NCBI RefSeq assembly: GCF_004006395.2
Contig: NZ_CP029758.2
Coordinates: forward strand, 744,001-808,000
Direction of reading: 5' to 3'
DNA from: Clostridium sp. AWRP
Lineage (GTDB): Bacteria; Bacillota; Clostridia; Clostridiales; Clostridiaceae
Length of the DNA: 64,000 nucleotides
This document shows, piece after piece, positions 1-9,175 of the stretch. Position 1 is the first letter of the stretch, and the number at the start of each line of letters is the position of its first letter. The translations under genes and the position numbers were made by a program. The notes beneath the pieces are model-generated. The model was not told the DNA's origin and did not search any database. It worked only from the letters and a program-made list of their open reading frames with translations.

Positions 1-1107
1 GATATGGGAGCACTTCCTAATGTATATCCAGGTTATCAAAATGTAACTGACGATGCAATTAGGGAAAAATTTGAAAAAGCTTGGGGAGTTAAACTTTCAA
101 ACAAAGTTGGGTATCACTTAACACGAGTTCCTGAATTAACACTTAAAGAGAATAAAATAAAAGCATATTATATAATGGGCGAAGATCCAGTTCAAAGTGA
201 TGCTGATGCTAATGAAATGAGAGAAACTCTTGATAAATTGGAACTTGTAATAGTTCAAGATATATTTATGAATAAAACTGCACTCCATGCAGATGTAATT
301 TTACCTTCTACGTCTTGGGGAGAACATGAAGGAGTCTTCAGTTCTGCTGATAGAGGATTCCAGAGATTTAGAAAAGCTGTGGAACCTAGGGGCGATGTTA
401 AACCAGATTGGGAGATAATTTCAGAAATTGCATGTTCTATGGGTTATGATATGCATTATAACAATACTGAGGAAATATGGGATGAACTTATAAATTTATG
501 TCCAAATTTCAAAGGAGCAACTTATAAGAGAATGGAAGAAGTAGGAGGGATTCAATGGCCTTGTCCATCTGAAGACCATCCAGGAACTTCTTATCTCTAC
601 AAAGGAAATAAATTTAATACACCTAATGGAAAAGCAAATTTATTTGCAGCAGAATGGAGACCTCCTATAGAGCAGATAGATGAAGAATATCCATTTGTTC
701 TTTCTACAGTTAGAGAAGTAGGGCATTACTCTGTAAGAACAATGACAGGAAACTGTAGAGCACTCCAGCAGCTAGCTGATGAGCCAGGATATGTACAAAT
801 TAATCCAGTGGATGCAAAGGCTAAGAAAATAGTAGATGGTGATCTTATGAGAGTAAGTTCAAGGAGAGGTTCTGTAGTTTCCCGTGCACTTGTTACTGAG
901 AGGGCAAATAAAGGAGCAGTTTATATGACTTATCAGTGGTGGGTAGGTGCATGTAATGAACTTACAGCTAATAATTTAGATCCAGTGTCAAAAACTCCAG
1001 AATATAAGTATTGTGCAGTAAAAATAGAAGCTATAAAAGATCAGAAAAAAGCTGAAAAATTCATAAAAGATGAATATGCTGCAATAAAGAAAAAGATGAA
1101 TGTTTAA
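1..1107 (+). CDS. fdhA: formate dehydrogenase catalytic subunit, 3' part (partial)
   Basis: C-terminal 368 residues of a molybdopterin oxidoreductase of the FdhF/FdhA family; the reading frame is open from base 1, so the ATG at base 4 is internal. The enzyme reversibly reduces CO2 to formate. The sequence shows a MoCo-binding stretch (YYIMGEDPVQSDAD, about residues 56-69 of the fragment; ILPSTSWGEHEG about 100-111) and a C-terminal dinucleotide-binding beta-barrel domain. The active-site Sec/Cys and N-terminal [4Fe-4S] lie upstream of the window. A complete selenocysteine locus at 44-48.6 kb makes a Sec form likely. Cofactor genes and the hyt hydrogenase operon follow, matching the known FdhA-Hyt complex of C. 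autoethanogenum. Confidence 0.93.
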   Translation, partial: DMGALPNVYPGYQNVTDDAIREKFEKAWGVKLSNKVGYHLTRVPELTLKENKIKAYYIMGEDPVQSDADANEMRETLDKLELVIVQDIFMNKTALHADVILPSTSWGEHEGVFSSADRGFQRFRKAVEPRGDVKPDWEIISEIACSMGYDMHYNNTEEIWDELINLCPNFKGATYKRMEEVGGIQWPCPSEDHPGTSYLYKGNKFNTPNGKANLFAAEWRPPIEQIDEEYPFVLSTVREVGHYSVRTMTGNCRALQQLADEPGYVQINPVDAKAKKIVDGDLMRVSSRRGSVVSRALVTERANKGAVYMTYQWWVGACNELTANNLDPVSKTPEYKYCAVKIEAIKDQKKAEKFIKDEYAAIKKKMNV

Positions 1108-1112
1108 TATCA

Positions 1113-1258
1113 AGTGATTCTTAGACTCAGGTGGAGTTTGCTTAAGAGGAATACATTTCTTCAGCTGAGTCTAAGAAGAACTTATCCAGAGGCGTGTCAG
1201 CCGTTGTCTCCCACCTTAATAGGGTGGGAGTGTTACGGATGGTAGCCATCGGATAAAC
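1113..1258 (+). repeat. structured intergenic element, copy 1 (CATCGGATAAA family)
   Basis: A 13-bp stem pairs TTCTTAGACTCAG (1118-1130) with CTGAGTCTAAGAA (1165-1177). It is followed by TTATCC (1182-1187), which can pair with GGATAA (1251-1256) around a second hairpin (TCTCCCACC 1207-1215 with GGTGGGAG 1223-1230, flanked by CCGT/ACGG). The 3' end GGTAGCCATCGGATAAA recurs at 39374-39389 and, inverted, at 60861-60876. The 5' part (CAGGTGGAGTTTG) resembles the copy at 39227. I do not recognise the family. It sits before moeA here but in unrelated places elsewhere, so it looks like a mobile or scattered RNA-forming element rather than a moeA riboswitch. Confidence 0.55.
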
Positions 1259-1260
1259 AT

Positions 1261-1300
1261 GGCTAAAAAGACCTTGATTAAAAGGTCTTTTAGCCAAAAG
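1261..1300 (+). terminator. hairpin between fdhA and moeA
   Basis: Arms 1261-1275 (GGCTAAAAAGACCTT) and 1281-1295 (AAAGGTCTTTTAGCC) pair with one bulge around a 5-nt loop. The stem is strong but the following tract is A-rich rather than a clean U-run, so termination (or attenuation ahead of moeA) is only probable. Confidence 0.5.
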
Positions 1301-1327
1301 GTTTAAATCAATAGGAGTTGATAGACT

Positions 1328-2527
1328 GTGATAGACGTACATGAAGCATTCAATATAGTAATGAATAATACAAAACTGCTTAAAAGTGAAGATATGTCCC
1401 TGATAAATTCTCTTAACAGGGTATTGGCAGAGGATATAAGTTCAAAAGATAATCTTCCTCCATTTGACAAATCCTGTATGGATGGTTATGCTTTAAAAAG
1501 TGAAGATACTAAGGAAAAAATGTCAAAATTTCGAATTAAGGGAAGCATAAAGGCGGGAGATTTTCCTGATATAGTATTGAAAAATGGTGAAGCCATAAAA
1601 ATAATGACAGGAGCTCCAGTACCAAAAGGTGCAGATGCAGTTATTCAAATAGAAAAAGTAAAAGTAGAAGGAAAAGAACTTCATGTATTGGAAAAGGTAT
1701 CTCCTGGAACCAACATATTTAAAACTGGTGAGGAGATAAAAATTGGTGATGTTGCTTTAAAAAAGGGAAAAATCATAAGACCTGCAGAAATAGGGCTATT
1801 GGCATCACTAGGTTATACTAAAATAAAATGTTACAAAGCCCCTAAAATTATAATAATAAATACAGGGGATGAACTTATAAATATAAATCAAAACTTAATG
1901 CAAGGTAAAATAAGAAATTGTAATGAATACACATTAATTGCCCTTATTAAAAATTTAAATGCAGAGGTTAAATCTTATGGAATAATAAGAGATGATAAGA
2001 ATAAAATTTTTAATGCTATAAAAACTGCATTTGAAGAGGGAGATATAATTATAACTACTGGAGGGGCATCTGTAGGTGATTACGATTTTATAGAAGATGT
2101 TCTTCAGAAAGTAGGAACAGATATAAAATTTACTTCAGTAGCTATTAAACCAGGAAAACCAGTTGTTTTTGCAACTTTTAAAGATAAACTATTCTTTGGA
2201 CTTCCAGGAAATCCACTTTCCGTAATAAATTCATTTGAAACTTTTGCAGCATCATCCATTAAAAAAATGATGGGAAGAGAAGATATATTTTCGCATGAAT
2301 TTCCTGTAATTTTAAAAGATGATTTTAAATCAAGAAAAGAAAGAGACTGCTATATGTATGTAGACATAAAAAAGGAAGATAACCATTATTATGCTTATGA
2401 TGTGGGAAGACAAGATTCCAATGGCCTTTTTACACTTACTAAGTCAAATGGTGTGGTTATCATGAAAAAGGGAACTAATATAGCAAAAGCTGGAGATATT
2501 TTAAATGGAAAATTTATATTCAAATAA
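1328..2527 (+). CDS. moeA: molybdopterin molybdotransferase MoeA
   Basis: 399-residue MoeA, close to the usual length of about 400. It inserts molybdate (or tungstate) into adenylylated molybdopterin. Seen: the N-terminal linker/domain with NLPPFDKSCMDGYAL (about 41-55), MTGAPVPKGADAVIQ (about 94-108), the MoCF-fold domain with INTGDEL (about 178-184) and the TTGGASVGDYDFI loop (about 243-255), LPGNPLSV (about 292-299) and a C-terminal beta domain. Start is GTG at 1328 with AGGAG at 1312-1316. The 3' end overlaps the proposed mobB start, and the gene sits between fdhA and fdhD, so it most likely serves the formate dehydrogenase cofactor. Confidence 0.92.
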   Translation: MIDVHEAFNIVMNNTKLLKSEDMSLINSLNRVLAEDISSKDNLPPFDKSCMDGYALKSEDTKEKMSKFRIKGSIKAGDFPDIVLKNGEAIKIMTGAPVPKGADAVIQIEKVKVEGKELHVLEKVSPGTNIFKTGEEIKIGDVALKKGKIIRPAEIGLLASLGYTKIKCYKAPKIIIINTGDELININQNLMQGKIRNCNEYTLIALIKNLNAEVKSYGIIRDDKNKIFNAIKTAFEEGDIIITTGGASVGDYDFIEDVLQKVGTDIKFTSVAIKPGKPVVFATFKDKLFFGLPGNPLSVINSFETFAASSIKKMMGREDIFSHEFPVILKDDFKSRKERDCYMYVDIKKEDNHYYAYDVGRQDSNGLFTLTKSNGVVIMKKGTNIAKAGDILNGKFIFK

Positions 2528-3074
2528 GAGGTCAGTGATTTCTATTATTTCATCTAGTTCAAATTCGGGTAAAACTACATTGATAGAAGGAATAATAAGA
2601 ATTTTAAAAAGCAGAGGATATAAGGTTGGTGCAATAAAGAATGATGCTCATAAGTTACAGATAGATTACCCAGGAAAAGACAGCTTTAGGTTTACAGAGG
2701 CAGGTGCAGACAATGTTGTTATTGCATCGGATAATACAGTGGCTATGATAAAAAAAGTAAATGGATCAAAAAGTATAGAAGAACTTCTTTTGCTTTTTGA
2801 AGATGTAGATATTGTAATAGTGGAAGGTTTCAAGGGGAATGAATTTCCTAAAATAGAAGTATACAGGAAAAATTCAAGTAAATGTTTACTCTACAAAAAT
2901 TCCAAATATAATTTCCAAAATTTTATAGCTATTGTAACCAATGAAAATTTAATGACTGATATTCCTGTATTTGATATAAATGATATAAAAAAAGTAGCTG
3001 ATTTTATTGAAAACAACTTTATAGGAGGAAATAAAAATGAAGAGAACCGTGGAACTTCATGTAGTCAAATATGA
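2505..3074 (+). CDS. mobB: molybdopterin-guanine dinucleotide biosynthesis protein MobB
   Basis: 189-residue P-loop GTPase of the MobB family, which assists MobA in forming the guanine dinucleotide cofactor needed by FdhA-type enzymes. Seen: Walker A SSSNSGKTTL (about 17-26), then IKNDAHKLQIDYPGKDSFRF (about 44-63), and a Walker B-like IVIVEGFKGNEFPKIEVYR (about 103-121). The ATG at 2505 lies inside moeA (23-bp overlap); an internal GTG at 2535 has a poorer ribosome-binding arrangement. The 3' end overlaps fdhD by 38 bp, pointing to translational coupling. Confidence 0.87.
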   Translation: MENLYSNKRSVISIISSSSNSGKTTLIEGIIRILKSRGYKVGAIKNDAHKLQIDYPGKDSFRFTEAGADNVVIASDNTVAMIKKVNGSKSIEELLLLFEDVDIVIVEGFKGNEFPKIEVYRKNSSKCLLYKNSKYNFQNFIAIVTNENLMTDIPVFDINDIKKVADFIENNFIGGNKNEENRGTSCSQI

Positions 3075-3825
3075 CAAAGAATGTAAGAAGACAGTGGAGG
3101 AATCAACTATTTGCGAATGTCCTTTAAATATATTTGTAAATGGTCAACATTTGACAGTACTCTTGTGTACTCCTGAAAAGCTTAAGGAATTAACAATAGG
3201 TTTCTTGGTCTTCAAAGGTATTATAAAATCTCTAGATGAAATAAAATTCCTAGAGATAGATGAAAAAAATGGAGCATCCAGGGTAACTTTGAAAAATAGC
3301 CAATTTAATAAAGAGTTGTATTCAAAGCCAATACTTCCTGCAGCATTTAATGAAAATGAGAAAAGTAAATTCTTTTCATATATTATTGATTCCATGAAAA
3401 TTAGTCTAATCAATAATGATAATGTTTACATACATGTCGATAAAATTTATGATTTAATGATGGACAATCTTGGATATTCCAAGACTTTTAAACTCACTGG
3501 AGGAACACATTGTGCAGCTCTTTGTGGTGAAGATAAAGTAGTATCTATTTGTGAGGATGTGGGCAGACACAATGCTGTAGACAAGCTTATAGGTGAGGCA
3601 TTTATAAAAAATATTTATTTAAAAGATAAAATAATATTTGTAAGTAGCAGAGTATCTTTTGAAATGGTATATAAAATTGCTAGACTTGGGGTACCTATAA
3701 TAATATCTAAATCTGCACCTACAAATCTTTCTATAGAATTTGCAAAAGCTTTAAATGTTACATTAATTGGATTTGTGAGGGGAGAAAGAATGAATGTATA
3801 TACAAATCCACAGAGAATAATATAG
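3037..3825 (+). CDS. fdhD: formate dehydrogenase accessory sulfurtransferase FdhD
   Basis: 262 residues, the usual FdhD length. FdhD carries sulfur from cysteine desulfurase to the Mo/W-bisMGD cofactor and is needed for active formate dehydrogenase. Seen: the family signature FKLTGGTHCAALCGEDK (about 151-167) with two cysteines in the reactive loop, then CEDVGRHNAVDKLIG (about 172-186) and SRVSFEMVYKIARLGVPIIIS (about 205-225). A GGAGG at 3023-3027 precedes the ATG at 3037. It closes the moeA-mobB-fdhD cofactor cluster; an AT-rich gap separates it from the hydrogenase operon. Confidence 0.93.
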   Translation: MKRTVELHVVKYDKECKKTVEESTICECPLNIFVNGQHLTVLLCTPEKLKELTIGFLVFKGIIKSLDEIKFLEIDEKNGASRVTLKNSQFNKELYSKPILPAAFNENEKSKFFSYIIDSMKISLINNDNVYIHVDKIYDLMMDNLGYSKTFKLTGGTHCAALCGEDKVVSICEDVGRHNAVDKLIGEAFIKNIYLKDKIIFVSSRVSFEMVYKIARLGVPIIISKSAPTNLSIEFAKALNVTLIGFVRGERMNVYTNPQRII

Positions 3826-4109
3826 CAATTTCTGCTAATACATTTTTGAATATAATCTTAAAAAATTAGTTATATAGTTATATATTAGTTAATATTCATA
3901 ATTAGTTCTTAATTAAATAGGACTAAATTTATATTTTAATTTTTAAATAAGGTAATTAAAATAATTTTAAATTAAATATGTTATATGTTTTAAAATTATT
4001 TCTTAAGTATAGAGGCTCAAATCCTTGATTTAGAGCTAATATCTTATTCCTTCTAATATTTTAAGGGGGAAATCAATTATAATATTTAAATGGGAGGGTG
4101 AAGTATTTA
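3826..4109 (+). promoter_or_regulatory. AT-rich leader of the hyt operon
   Basis: A 284-bp gap, extremely A+T rich, with no coding potential. It must carry the hyt operon promoter if the operon is not read through from fdhD. I see many AT-rich -10-like hexamers but no convincing -35/-10 pair. GGGAGG at 4092-4097 is the ribosome-binding site that favours the ATG at 4110 for hytC. Confidence 0.35.
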
Positions 4110-4595
4110 ATGTTAACTAAACAGCAAAATGAAGACCTGTCTGGACAAGATGTAATTCAGAAATATCCTAAAGAGCAGAGATTTACTCTTGCTATACTAC
4201 AGGATATACAGAGAAAGTACAAATATATACCAAGAGAAGCACTGGAGAATTTAGCTAAGTATTTGGACACGCCTGTAAGTAGACTGTATGGTATGGCTAC
4301 TTTTTATAAGGCATTAAGCCTTACTCCAAAAGGGGAAAACATAATAACTGTATGTGATGGAACCGCTTGTCACGTTGCTGGTTCTATGGTTGTAATGGAT
4401 GAACTTGAAAAGGCAATAGGAATTAAACCAGGTGAAACTACAGAAGATCTTAAATTTTCAATAAATACAGTTAACTGTATAGGATGCTGTGCAATAGCTC
4501 CTGTCATGATGATAAATGACAAATATTATGGAAATTTAACACCTAAACTGGTTGAAGAAATTCTTAGTGAGTATAGGAGTGAGAGTGATGAGTGA
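4110..4595 (+). CDS. hytC: electron-bifurcating hydrogenase subunit HytC (NuoE-like)
   Basis: 161-residue thioredoxin-like [2Fe-2S] subunit of the NuoE/HndA family. Cys82, Cys87, Cys123 and Cys127 (CDGTAC and CIGCC) are the expected cluster ligands; the N-terminal helical part (residues 20-70, PREALENLAKYL...GMATFYKAL) is typical. First gene of the NADP-dependent bifurcating [FeFe]-hydrogenase operon. The ATG at 4110 is preferred to the GTG at 4098, which abuts the Shine-Dalgarno GGGAGG. The end overlaps hytB by 8 bp (ATGAGTGA), indicating coupled translation. Confidence 0.93.
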   Translation: MLTKQQNEDLSGQDVIQKYPKEQRFTLAILQDIQRKYKYIPREALENLAKYLDTPVSRLYGMATFYKALSLTPKGENIITVCDGTACHVAGSMVVMDELEKAIGIKPGETTEDLKFSINTVNCIGCCAIAPVMMINDKYYGNLTPKLVEEILSEYRSESDE

Positions 4596-6387
4596 TAAAA
4601 AAACTGTCAATATATGTTGTGGGACAGGTTGTTTAGCTAAAGGCAGTATGGAAGTATATGAAGAAATGAAGGCACAAGTAGCTAAATTAGGTGCAAATGC
4701 AGAAGTAAATGTTACATTAAAAGCAACAGGTTGTGATGGATTGTGTGAAAAAGGTCCTGTACTGAAAATATATCCAGATGACATTGCATATTTTAAAGTT
4801 AAAGTAGAAGATGTAGAAGACGTAGTAAAAAAGACATTGATGAATGGAGAAATAATTGAAAAATTATTATATTTTGAAACTGCTACAAAACAGAGATTAA
4901 GAAATCATAAAGAAAGTGAATTCTGTAAAAGACAATACAAAATTGCTCTCAGAAATGTTGGTGAAATAGATCCAATAAGTTTGGAAGATTACGTTGAAAG
5001 AGGCGGATATAAAGCTCTTAAAAAAGCAATAAGCAGCATGAAGCCTGAAGATGTGCTTGAAGAAATAACAAAATCAGGTCTTAGAGGAAGAGGTGGAGCA
5101 GGATTCCCAACAGGACGTAAATGGAAAACTGCTGCAGATATTGATACATCACCTATATATGTAGTATGTAATGGTGATGAGGGAGATCCTGGAGCATTTA
5201 TGGATAGAAGTATAATGGAGGGAGATCCTAACAGTGTTATAGAAGGTATGACATTGTGTGCTTATGCAGTAGGAGGTACAAATGGATTTGCTTATATAAG
5301 AGATGAATATGGACTTGCTGTAGAAAATATGCAGAAAGCTATTAATAAAGCAAAAGAGAAAAATTTATTAGGTAATAACATATTGGGAACTGACTTTTCC
5401 TTCGATATACAGATAGTAAGAGGTGGAGGAGCTTTTGTATGTGGTGAGTCTACTGCACTTATGTCATCTATAGAAGGTATGGTAGGAGAACCTAGAGCTA
5501 AATATATACACACTACAGAAAAAGGATTGTGGGGACAACCTACTGTTTTAAATAATGTAGAAACTTGGGCTAATGTACCTATAATAATTGAAAAAGGTGG
5601 AGATTGGTATCATTCTATAGGAACTATGAAGGATAGTAAAGGAACAAAAGTATTCTCATTAGTTGGAAAAGTTAAGAATACTGGACTTGTAGAAGTACCT
5701 ATGGGAACTACTCTTAGAGAAATAATATATGATATTGGCGGTGGAGTATTAAATGACAGAAAGTTTAAAGCAGTTCAAATAGGTGGACCTTCAGGAGGAT
5801 GTTTACCATCTGAATATTTAGATTTGCCAGTAGATTATGATACTTTGGTTAAAGCAGATTCCATGATGGGTTCCGGCGGAATGATCGTAATGGATGATAG
5901 AACCTGTATGGTAGATGTAACTAGATATTACTTGAGTTTTTTAGCTGAAGAATCTTGTGGAAAGTGTGTACCTTGTAGAGAAGGCGTAAAGAGAATGCTT
6001 GAAATACTCACTGATATATGCAATGGTGATGGAAAAGAAGGAGATATAGAAGAACTTCTTGAAATATGTTCCATGACGAGTAAGGCATCTCTGTGTAGTC
6101 TTGGTAAGAGTGCTCCAAATCCAGTAAAAGCAGCTATAAGATATTTTAGAGATGAATTTGAAGAACATATAAAGAATAAGAGATGTAGAGCAGGAGTTTG
6201 TAAGAAACTTACTACATTTGGTATAGATGCGGATAAATGTAAGGGATGCGATATGTGTAAAAAGAATTGTCCAGCTGATTGTATAACAGGGGAAATTAAG
6301 AAACCACATTCAATAGATGCTGATAAATGTTTGAGATGCGGTAACTGCATGAACATCTGTAAGTTTGATGCTGTTAAGGTTCTATAG
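4588..6387 (+). CDS. hytB: electron-bifurcating hydrogenase subunit HytB (NuoF-like, FMN/NADP-binding)
   Basis: 599-residue NuoF-type flavoprotein, the NAD(P)-reacting subunit and the site of flavin-based bifurcation in this family. Domains: N-terminal [2Fe-2S] thioredoxin-like domain (CCGTGC about 10-15, CDGLCEKGP about 51-59), FMN/NAD-binding core (GLRGRGGAGFPTGRKW about 166-181; NGDEGDPGAFMDR about 194-206; RGGGAFVCGEST about 277-288), a [4Fe-4S] site SCGKCVPCREG (about 456-466), and a C-terminal 2x[4Fe-4S] ferredoxin domain with two CxxCxxCxxxC motifs in the last 60 residues. AGGAG 8 nt before the ATG at 4588 sets the start. Overlaps hytC. Confidence 0.95.
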   Translation: MSDKKTVNICCGTGCLAKGSMEVYEEMKAQVAKLGANAEVNVTLKATGCDGLCEKGPVLKIYPDDIAYFKVKVEDVEDVVKKTLMNGEIIEKLLYFETATKQRLRNHKESEFCKRQYKIALRNVGEIDPISLEDYVERGGYKALKKAISSMKPEDVLEEITKSGLRGRGGAGFPTGRKWKTAADIDTSPIYVVCNGDEGDPGAFMDRSIMEGDPNSVIEGMTLCAYAVGGTNGFAYIRDEYGLAVENMQKAINKAKEKNLLGNNILGTDFSFDIQIVRGGGAFVCGESTALMSSIEGMVGEPRAKYIHTTEKGLWGQPTVLNNVETWANVPIIIEKGGDWYHSIGTMKDSKGTKVFSLVGKVKNTGLVEVPMGTTLREIIYDIGGGVLNDRKFKAVQIGGPSGGCLPSEYLDLPVDYDTLVKADSMMGSGGMIVMDDRTCMVDVTRYYLSFLAEESCGKCVPCREGVKRMLEILTDICNGDGKEGDIEELLEICSMTSKASLCSLGKSAPNPVKAAIRYFRDEFEEHIKNKRCRAGVCKKLTTFGIDADKCKGCDMCKKNCPADCITGEIKKPHSIDADKCLRCGNCMNICKFDAVKVL

Positions 6388-6403
6388 GGAGGTGAATGTA
6401 GAT

Positions 6404-7159
6404 ATGAAAATTACAATAGATGGAAAAGCTTGTGAAGCTGAAAAAGGAGAATTCATATTACAAATAGCAAGAAGAAATAATATATATATACCTACATTAT
6501 GTCACAGTGATGCATTGCCTGGGCTTGCTAGCTGTAGACTATGTATAGTTAAAGTAGTAGATAGGGGACGTGCAAAGATAGTAACTTCCTGTATATTCCC
6601 TGTAAGTAAGGAAGTAGAAGTTATAACTAATGACGATGAATTAAAGAGAATGAGAAAAAATATAGTTATGCTTTTAAAAGTAAGATGTCCTGAAAATAAG
6701 GAAGTAAATGAATTAGCTAAAGCCTTTGGAGTAGAGGAAAAGAGAGTAAAGAGGTTCAAATTGGATCCAGAACAAAATTGTGTTTTGTGCGGACTTTGTG
6801 CAAAAGCTTGCAAGGAATTAGGTACTGGAGCAATTTCAACTGTTAACAGGGGTATGTATAAAGAAGTAGCAACTCCATATCATGAACCTTCACCAGAATG
6901 TATAGGATGTGCTTCCTGTGCTAATGTTTGCCCAACTAATGCAATAAAAGTTGTGGATAAAGATGGAGAAAGAGAAATGTGGGGTAAAAAATTCAAGATG
7001 GTTAAGTGTGATTTGTGCGGAGAATATTTTGCTACAGAAGAACACGTAAAATATGCTTACAATAGACTTGGAAAAGAGCAGCCAGAAAAGCTTATGTGCA
7101 GCAGCTGCAAGAAGAAAGTTACAGCCAAAGATGTCAAAAATATTTTTGAAAACGTGTGA
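6404..7159 (+). CDS. hytD: electron-bifurcating hydrogenase subunit HytD (NuoG N-terminal-like)
   Basis: 251-residue iron-sulfur subunit resembling the N-terminal part of NuoG. An N-terminal [2Fe-2S] ferredoxin domain (ITIDGKACEAEKGEF; CHSDALPGLASCRLC about 34-48) is followed by a ferredoxin-like pair (CVLCGLCAKAC about 126-136, CIGCASCANVC about 166-176) and a C-terminal cysteine-rich tail (CDLCGEYF, CSSCKKK) that may bind zinc or another cluster. It relays electrons between HytA and the HytB flavin. Strong GGGAGG at 6388-6393 precedes the ATG at 6404; an upstream in-frame ATG at 6365 lies inside hytB and lacks a good site. Confidence 0.9.
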   Translation: MKITIDGKACEAEKGEFILQIARRNNIYIPTLCHSDALPGLASCRLCIVKVVDRGRAKIVTSCIFPVSKEVEVITNDDELKRMRKNIVMLLKVRCPENKEVNELAKAFGVEEKRVKRFKLDPEQNCVLCGLCAKACKELGTGAISTVNRGMYKEVATPYHEPSPECIGCASCANVCPTNAIKVVDKDGEREMWGKKFKMVKCDLCGEYFATEEHVKYAYNRLGKEQPEKLMCSSCKKKVTAKDVKNIFENV

Positions 7160-7185
7160 AAATTAAAAGAGGGGTGGTAATTTAA

Positions 7186-7740
7186 ATGAAACCAGAGTTT
7201 AATTCTTTTGTAATAGCCGATCCTGACAAGTGCATAGGCTGTAGATCTTGTGAGATTGCCTGTGCTGCAAAACATAGAGAAGATACTCAAGGAAAAACTA
7301 TTGGAACTATGAATAATAAAGTTACTCCAAGGTTATTCTTTGTTAAAAATAAAGGAAATGTAATGCCAGTACAATGCAGACATTGTGAGGATGCACCATG
7401 TCTAAATGCCTGTCCAGTTGATGCTATAGTTGAAAAAGATGGAAGCATCATTATAAATGAAAGTGCATGTATAGGATGTCAGACCTGTACAATAGTATGT
7501 CCGGTAGGTGCTGTAAGTTTACTTCCTAGAACTCAAGGTAAAGTAGTTACAGGAGGAATTCAGGTTAAAGTAAGAGCAGCAGCTTATAAATGTGATTTAT
7601 GTAAGGAAGAGGGAGGAGAACCTGCCTGTGTCAAAGAATGTCCAAAAGAGGCTTTGAGATTAGTAGATCCTAGAGAAGATAAAAAGGATCGTAGTGTAAG
7701 AGCTGCTATGGAACTATTAAATATAAACGCAAATCTCTAA
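7186..7740 (+). CDS. hytE1: ferredoxin-like electron-transfer subunit HytE1 (HycB family)
   Basis: 184-residue polyferredoxin of the HycB/FdhB type with four [4Fe-4S] motifs: CIGCRSCEIAC (about 16-26), CRHCEDAPCLNAC (about 64-76), CIGCQTCTIVC (about 95-105) and a CDLC...CVKEC pair (about 131-151). In the C. autoethanogenum complex such subunits link formate dehydrogenase and hydrogenase to the bifurcating core. Preceded by GAGGGGTGG; it lies 26 bp after hytD in the same operon. A paralogue, hytE2, closes the operon. Confidence 0.9.
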   Translation: MKPEFNSFVIADPDKCIGCRSCEIACAAKHREDTQGKTIGTMNNKVTPRLFFVKNKGNVMPVQCRHCEDAPCLNACPVDAIVEKDGSIIINESACIGCQTCTIVCPVGAVSLLPRTQGKVVTGGIQVKVRAAAYKCDLCKEEGGEPACVKECPKEALRLVDPREDKKDRSVRAAMELLNINANL

Positions 7741-7782
7741 TTTATAAGTTATAAAAATCCGGAAAAGAAAGGAATGTTAAAT

Positions 7783-9171
7783 ATGCCAACTAGTACTTCT
7801 ATGATAAATATAGATGAAGAATTATGTACAGGCTGTAGACGATGTGCGGATGTCTGCCCTGTAGATGCTATAGAAGGTGAACAGGGTAAACCTCAGAAGA
7901 TAAATACTGAAAAGTGTGTTATGTGTGGACAATGCATTCAAGTTTGTAAAGGCTATCAATCTGTATATGATGATGTTCCTACTCCAGTTAGCAAAAGGTT
8001 ATTTGATAGAGGATTGTTAAAGGAAGTAGATGAACCTTTATTTGCAGCATACAATAAAGGTCAGGCAAAGAGAGTTAAAGAAATTTTGGAAAATAAAGAT
8101 GTATTTAAAATTGTGCAATGTGCACCTGCTGTAAGAGTTGCTATAGGAGAGGATTTTGGAATGCCTCTTGGAACTTTAAGCGAAGGAAAAATGGCAGCTG
8201 CACTCAGAAAATTAGGATTTGACAAAGTATATGATACAAACTTTGGTGCAGATCTTACTATAATGGAAGAAGGCAGTGAGTTACTAAAAAGAGTAGCTGA
8301 GGGTGGAGTTTTGCCAATGTTTACTTCTTGCTGTCCAGCATGGGTAAAATATGCAGAACAAACATATCCAGAACTTTTACCTCATCTTTCAAGTTGTAAG
8401 TCTCCAAATCAAATGGCTGGAGCTATATTTAAAACTTATGGAGCAGAGATAAATAAAGTTAATCCGGCTAAAATTTATAATGTATCTGTTATGCCATGTA
8501 CATGCAAGGAATTTGAAAGTGAAAGAGAAGAAATGCATGACAGTGGATACAGGGATGTAGATGCAGTTATAACTACAAGGGAATTAGCACAATTGTTCAA
8601 AGATGCTGATATAGATTTTAATACTATTGAAGAAGAACAGTTTGATACTCCTCTTGGTATGTATACTGGTGCAGGAACTATATTTGGTGCTACAGGTGGA
8701 GTTATGGAAGCAGCACTTAGAACTGGATATGAACTTTATACTAAAAAAACTATTCCAAGCATAGATCTTACTATGGTAAGAGGTGGAGAAGGTTTTAGAA
8801 CTGCTGAAGTAGATTTAGGAGATATTAGACTAAAGGTAGGAGTAGTTTCAGGTTTAAAGAATGTAAAAGACGTTATGGAATCAGTAAAGGCAGGTAAATG
8901 TGATTTACACTTTATAGAGGTTATGACCTGTCCTCAAGGATGTATAAGTGGTGGAGGACAACCTAAAGTTATACTTGATTCAGATAAAGAAGAGGCTTAT
9001 AATAATAGAAAAAAGGGACTATATGATCATGACTCTAATCTTACTTATAGAAAATCACATGAAAATCCAGAAATAAAGAAAATATACGATGAGTTCTTAG
9101 ACAAACCATTAGGATGTAAGTCTCACGAATTATTGCACACTAAGTATATCTCAAGAAAAAAGGAGAGTTAA
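7783..9171 (+). CDS. hytA: [FeFe]-hydrogenase catalytic subunit HytA
   Basis: 462-residue monocluster-type [FeFe]-hydrogenase. N-terminal 2x[4Fe-4S] ferredoxin domain (CTGCRRCADVC and CVMCGQCIQVC, residues about 15-60). The H-cluster domain has all three signatures: TSCCPAW (about 180), MPCTCKE (about 236) and MTCPQGCISGGGQP (about 380), supplying the four cubane-ligand cysteines. It makes or oxidises H2. The start at the second ATG (7783) is preferred because AAGAAAGGA at 7765-7773 is correctly spaced; the ATG at 7774 would overlap it. Fifth gene of the operon. Confidence 0.95.
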   Translation: MPTSTSMINIDEELCTGCRRCADVCPVDAIEGEQGKPQKINTEKCVMCGQCIQVCKGYQSVYDDVPTPVSKRLFDRGLLKEVDEPLFAAYNKGQAKRVKEILENKDVFKIVQCAPAVRVAIGEDFGMPLGTLSEGKMAAALRKLGFDKVYDTNFGADLTIMEEGSELLKRVAEGGVLPMFTSCCPAWVKYAEQTYPELLPHLSSCKSPNQMAGAIFKTYGAEINKVNPAKIYNVSVMPCTCKEFESEREEMHDSGYRDVDAVITTRELAQLFKDADIDFNTIEEEQFDTPLGMYTGAGTIFGATGGVMEAALRTGYELYTKKTIPSIDLTMVRGGEGFRTAEVDLGDIRLKVGVVSGLKNVKDVMESVKAGKCDLHFIEVMTCPQGCISGGGQPKVILDSDKEEAYNNRKKGLYDHDSNLTYRKSHENPEIKKIYDEFLDKPLGCKSHELLHTKYISRKKES

Positions 9172-9175
9172 TAAA

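Noticed and set aside
1113..1258. Molybdenum-cofactor riboswitch upstream of moeA
   Set aside because: Position fits, but the same element occurs next to yqeK and after a RACE gene, so it is not specific to cofactor genes.
1142..1342. 66-codon minus-strand frame between fdhA and moeA
   Set aside because: It overlaps the hairpin-rich element and the terminator and resembles no protein.
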